Source: Ramazzottius varieornatus (taxonomy: Eukaryota; Tardigrada; Eutardigrada; Parachela; Ramazzottiidae). Taken from it: DNA of 64,000 nucleotides. Under the pieces are notes generated by a model. That model worked only from the letters and a program-made list of their open reading frames with translations, was not told the origin of the DNA and did no database searches. Shown here piece after piece: positions 63,121 through 64,000 of the stretch. A program made the position numbers and the translations under genes. The stretch lies in the NCBI GenBank assembly GCA_001949185.1, contig BDGG01000012.1, forward strand, positions 1,382,035-1,446,034, in the 5' to 3' direction. Position 1 is the stretch's first letter. Each line of letters begins with the position of its first letter.

Positions 63121-64000
63121 TCCCGATCCCTAGTAAAGTCAGATTCTTGAAGATCTCCTAGAGAGAAGGTACTATCGAGAAGGATGATTGTTTGTTTTGG
63201 TCACTTTTGGAAAAATAAACGGAATGCTATAGAACTTAATCATACTATACTGGCGCATTTCAGTGCACTTCGGTCACGGCACTTCGCTCCGCAACCGTTT
63301 TGCAGCGCCTGTCCGTGGTCAGTTAATGTTAGTCGGCGTTCTGGTGTCCGACGAACGGATCCGCCAGAGCGATTCACGAGGTTTTATGACCTGTCAGACC
63401 TCTCATGTTCCTGAATACCGTACCTGTTCGGCAAAATCATGAGGAGCATAGCTTGATCAGCTGATCTGCGACATTTTGGTGCATGCTGGTGTATCTAGTC
63501 CGGCGCAATGCGCTGTTACCACCCGTCTTGTTTTGAGCGGGCTGATCTTGCTGGGATTCATACTGATTGATTGGTTGACCACCAGTGTGACAGCGAAGAA
63601 AAAATTCAAAATCAAAAAATCATGAAAAAAATCCACAACAAATTTTTATTTCAGCTTCCTTCCAGAATTTTCCGGCTGCGCATCCTTTTCCAACCCTTGC
63701 TACCCGCCTCTCGTCTACCAGACCCTGATGCTCAACAGTATTGAAAGGAATTCACATCTGACTGATCGACTCCAGGAAGCCAGCGGAAGGGAGCAGCGTA
63801 GTGACACTCATCGAACCCCAGCTACTGTACTCTGAATCCGTCCTCCTCTGCTACCACGGTTCTTTCCCTGACACCTTTACTAAGTTTGTAGCCTGCACTT
63901 CTTTACTGTAGAGATCCGAGATGTTTTTCTGACAACGGGGAATTGTGCGTGTACCCCCTAGCCGTTACAGGTTACAACGAGACAGTTGGACGTTATCGTG
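63121..64000. other. No gene assigned
   Basis: Contains the UBC9 promoter side. A TTTTATTTCAG acceptor ends at 63652 on the plus strand and could begin an exon of a gene continuing beyond the window, but no frame after it is recognisable. Confidence 0.35.

Overview
Eukaryotic, animal nuclear DNA. Every recognisable gene is interrupted by GT-AG introns of roughly 55 to 300 bp (the longest is about 2.1 kb), and the conserved proteins are metazoan (a GRK2-type receptor kinase, an NSD histone methyltransferase, KIAA1143, a SEA/LDLa/SRCR/S1 mosaic protein, and CFAP70 of motile cilia). About a dozen conserved genes plus several relics in 64 kb means a compact invertebrate genome. A tardigrade or another small-genome invertebrate would fit, but I cannot name the taxon from the sequence. 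A 50-N assembly gap lies at 9038-9087.

Layout. 1-1843: 5' part of CFAP70 (-). 2-13 kb: a repeat-rich, gene-poor stretch with a decayed DUF7869-type gene (-), a BED-finger-like ORF (-), a possible one-pass membrane protein (+), an internally deleted Tc1/mariner element with intact ends, a Myb/SANT-like relic (-), CGATAT-rich blocks and several palindromes. 14.1-21.0 kb: complete GRK2-type kinase (+). 22.1-36.4 kb: six minus-strand loci in tandem: ERp29, a KIAA1143 homologue, branched-chain ketoacid dehydrogenase kinase, an LPCAT-family acyltransferase with unassigned upstream exons, and L-fucokinase in 26 exons. 37.6-45.6 kb: an NSD-type H3K36 methyltransferase and pantothenate kinase (+). 46.2-49.4 kb: EXOSC10/RRP6 (-). 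49.5-53 kb: poorly resolved genes and a TA-flanked MITE. 53.9-62.25 kb: a very large type II membrane protein (+) with two serine-protease-like domains, both lacking catalytic residues. 62.5-63.1 kb: UBC9 (-). 63.1-64 kb: nothing assigned.

The genes do not form one pathway; this is an ordinary mix of housekeeping and signalling loci. The two most unusual items are (a) the tandem pseudo-protease and (b) a family of about 50-140 bp hairpin repeats with a conserved AAGTGGCGCAC...GTGCGCCACTT core. Nine copies were found and all nine lie inside introns of about 190-570 bp: one in the Myb/SANT relic, three in GRK2, four in NSD and one in pantothenate kinase. Exon joins below were read by eye from splice sites, reading-frame phase and homology, so individual borders may be off by a base or two.
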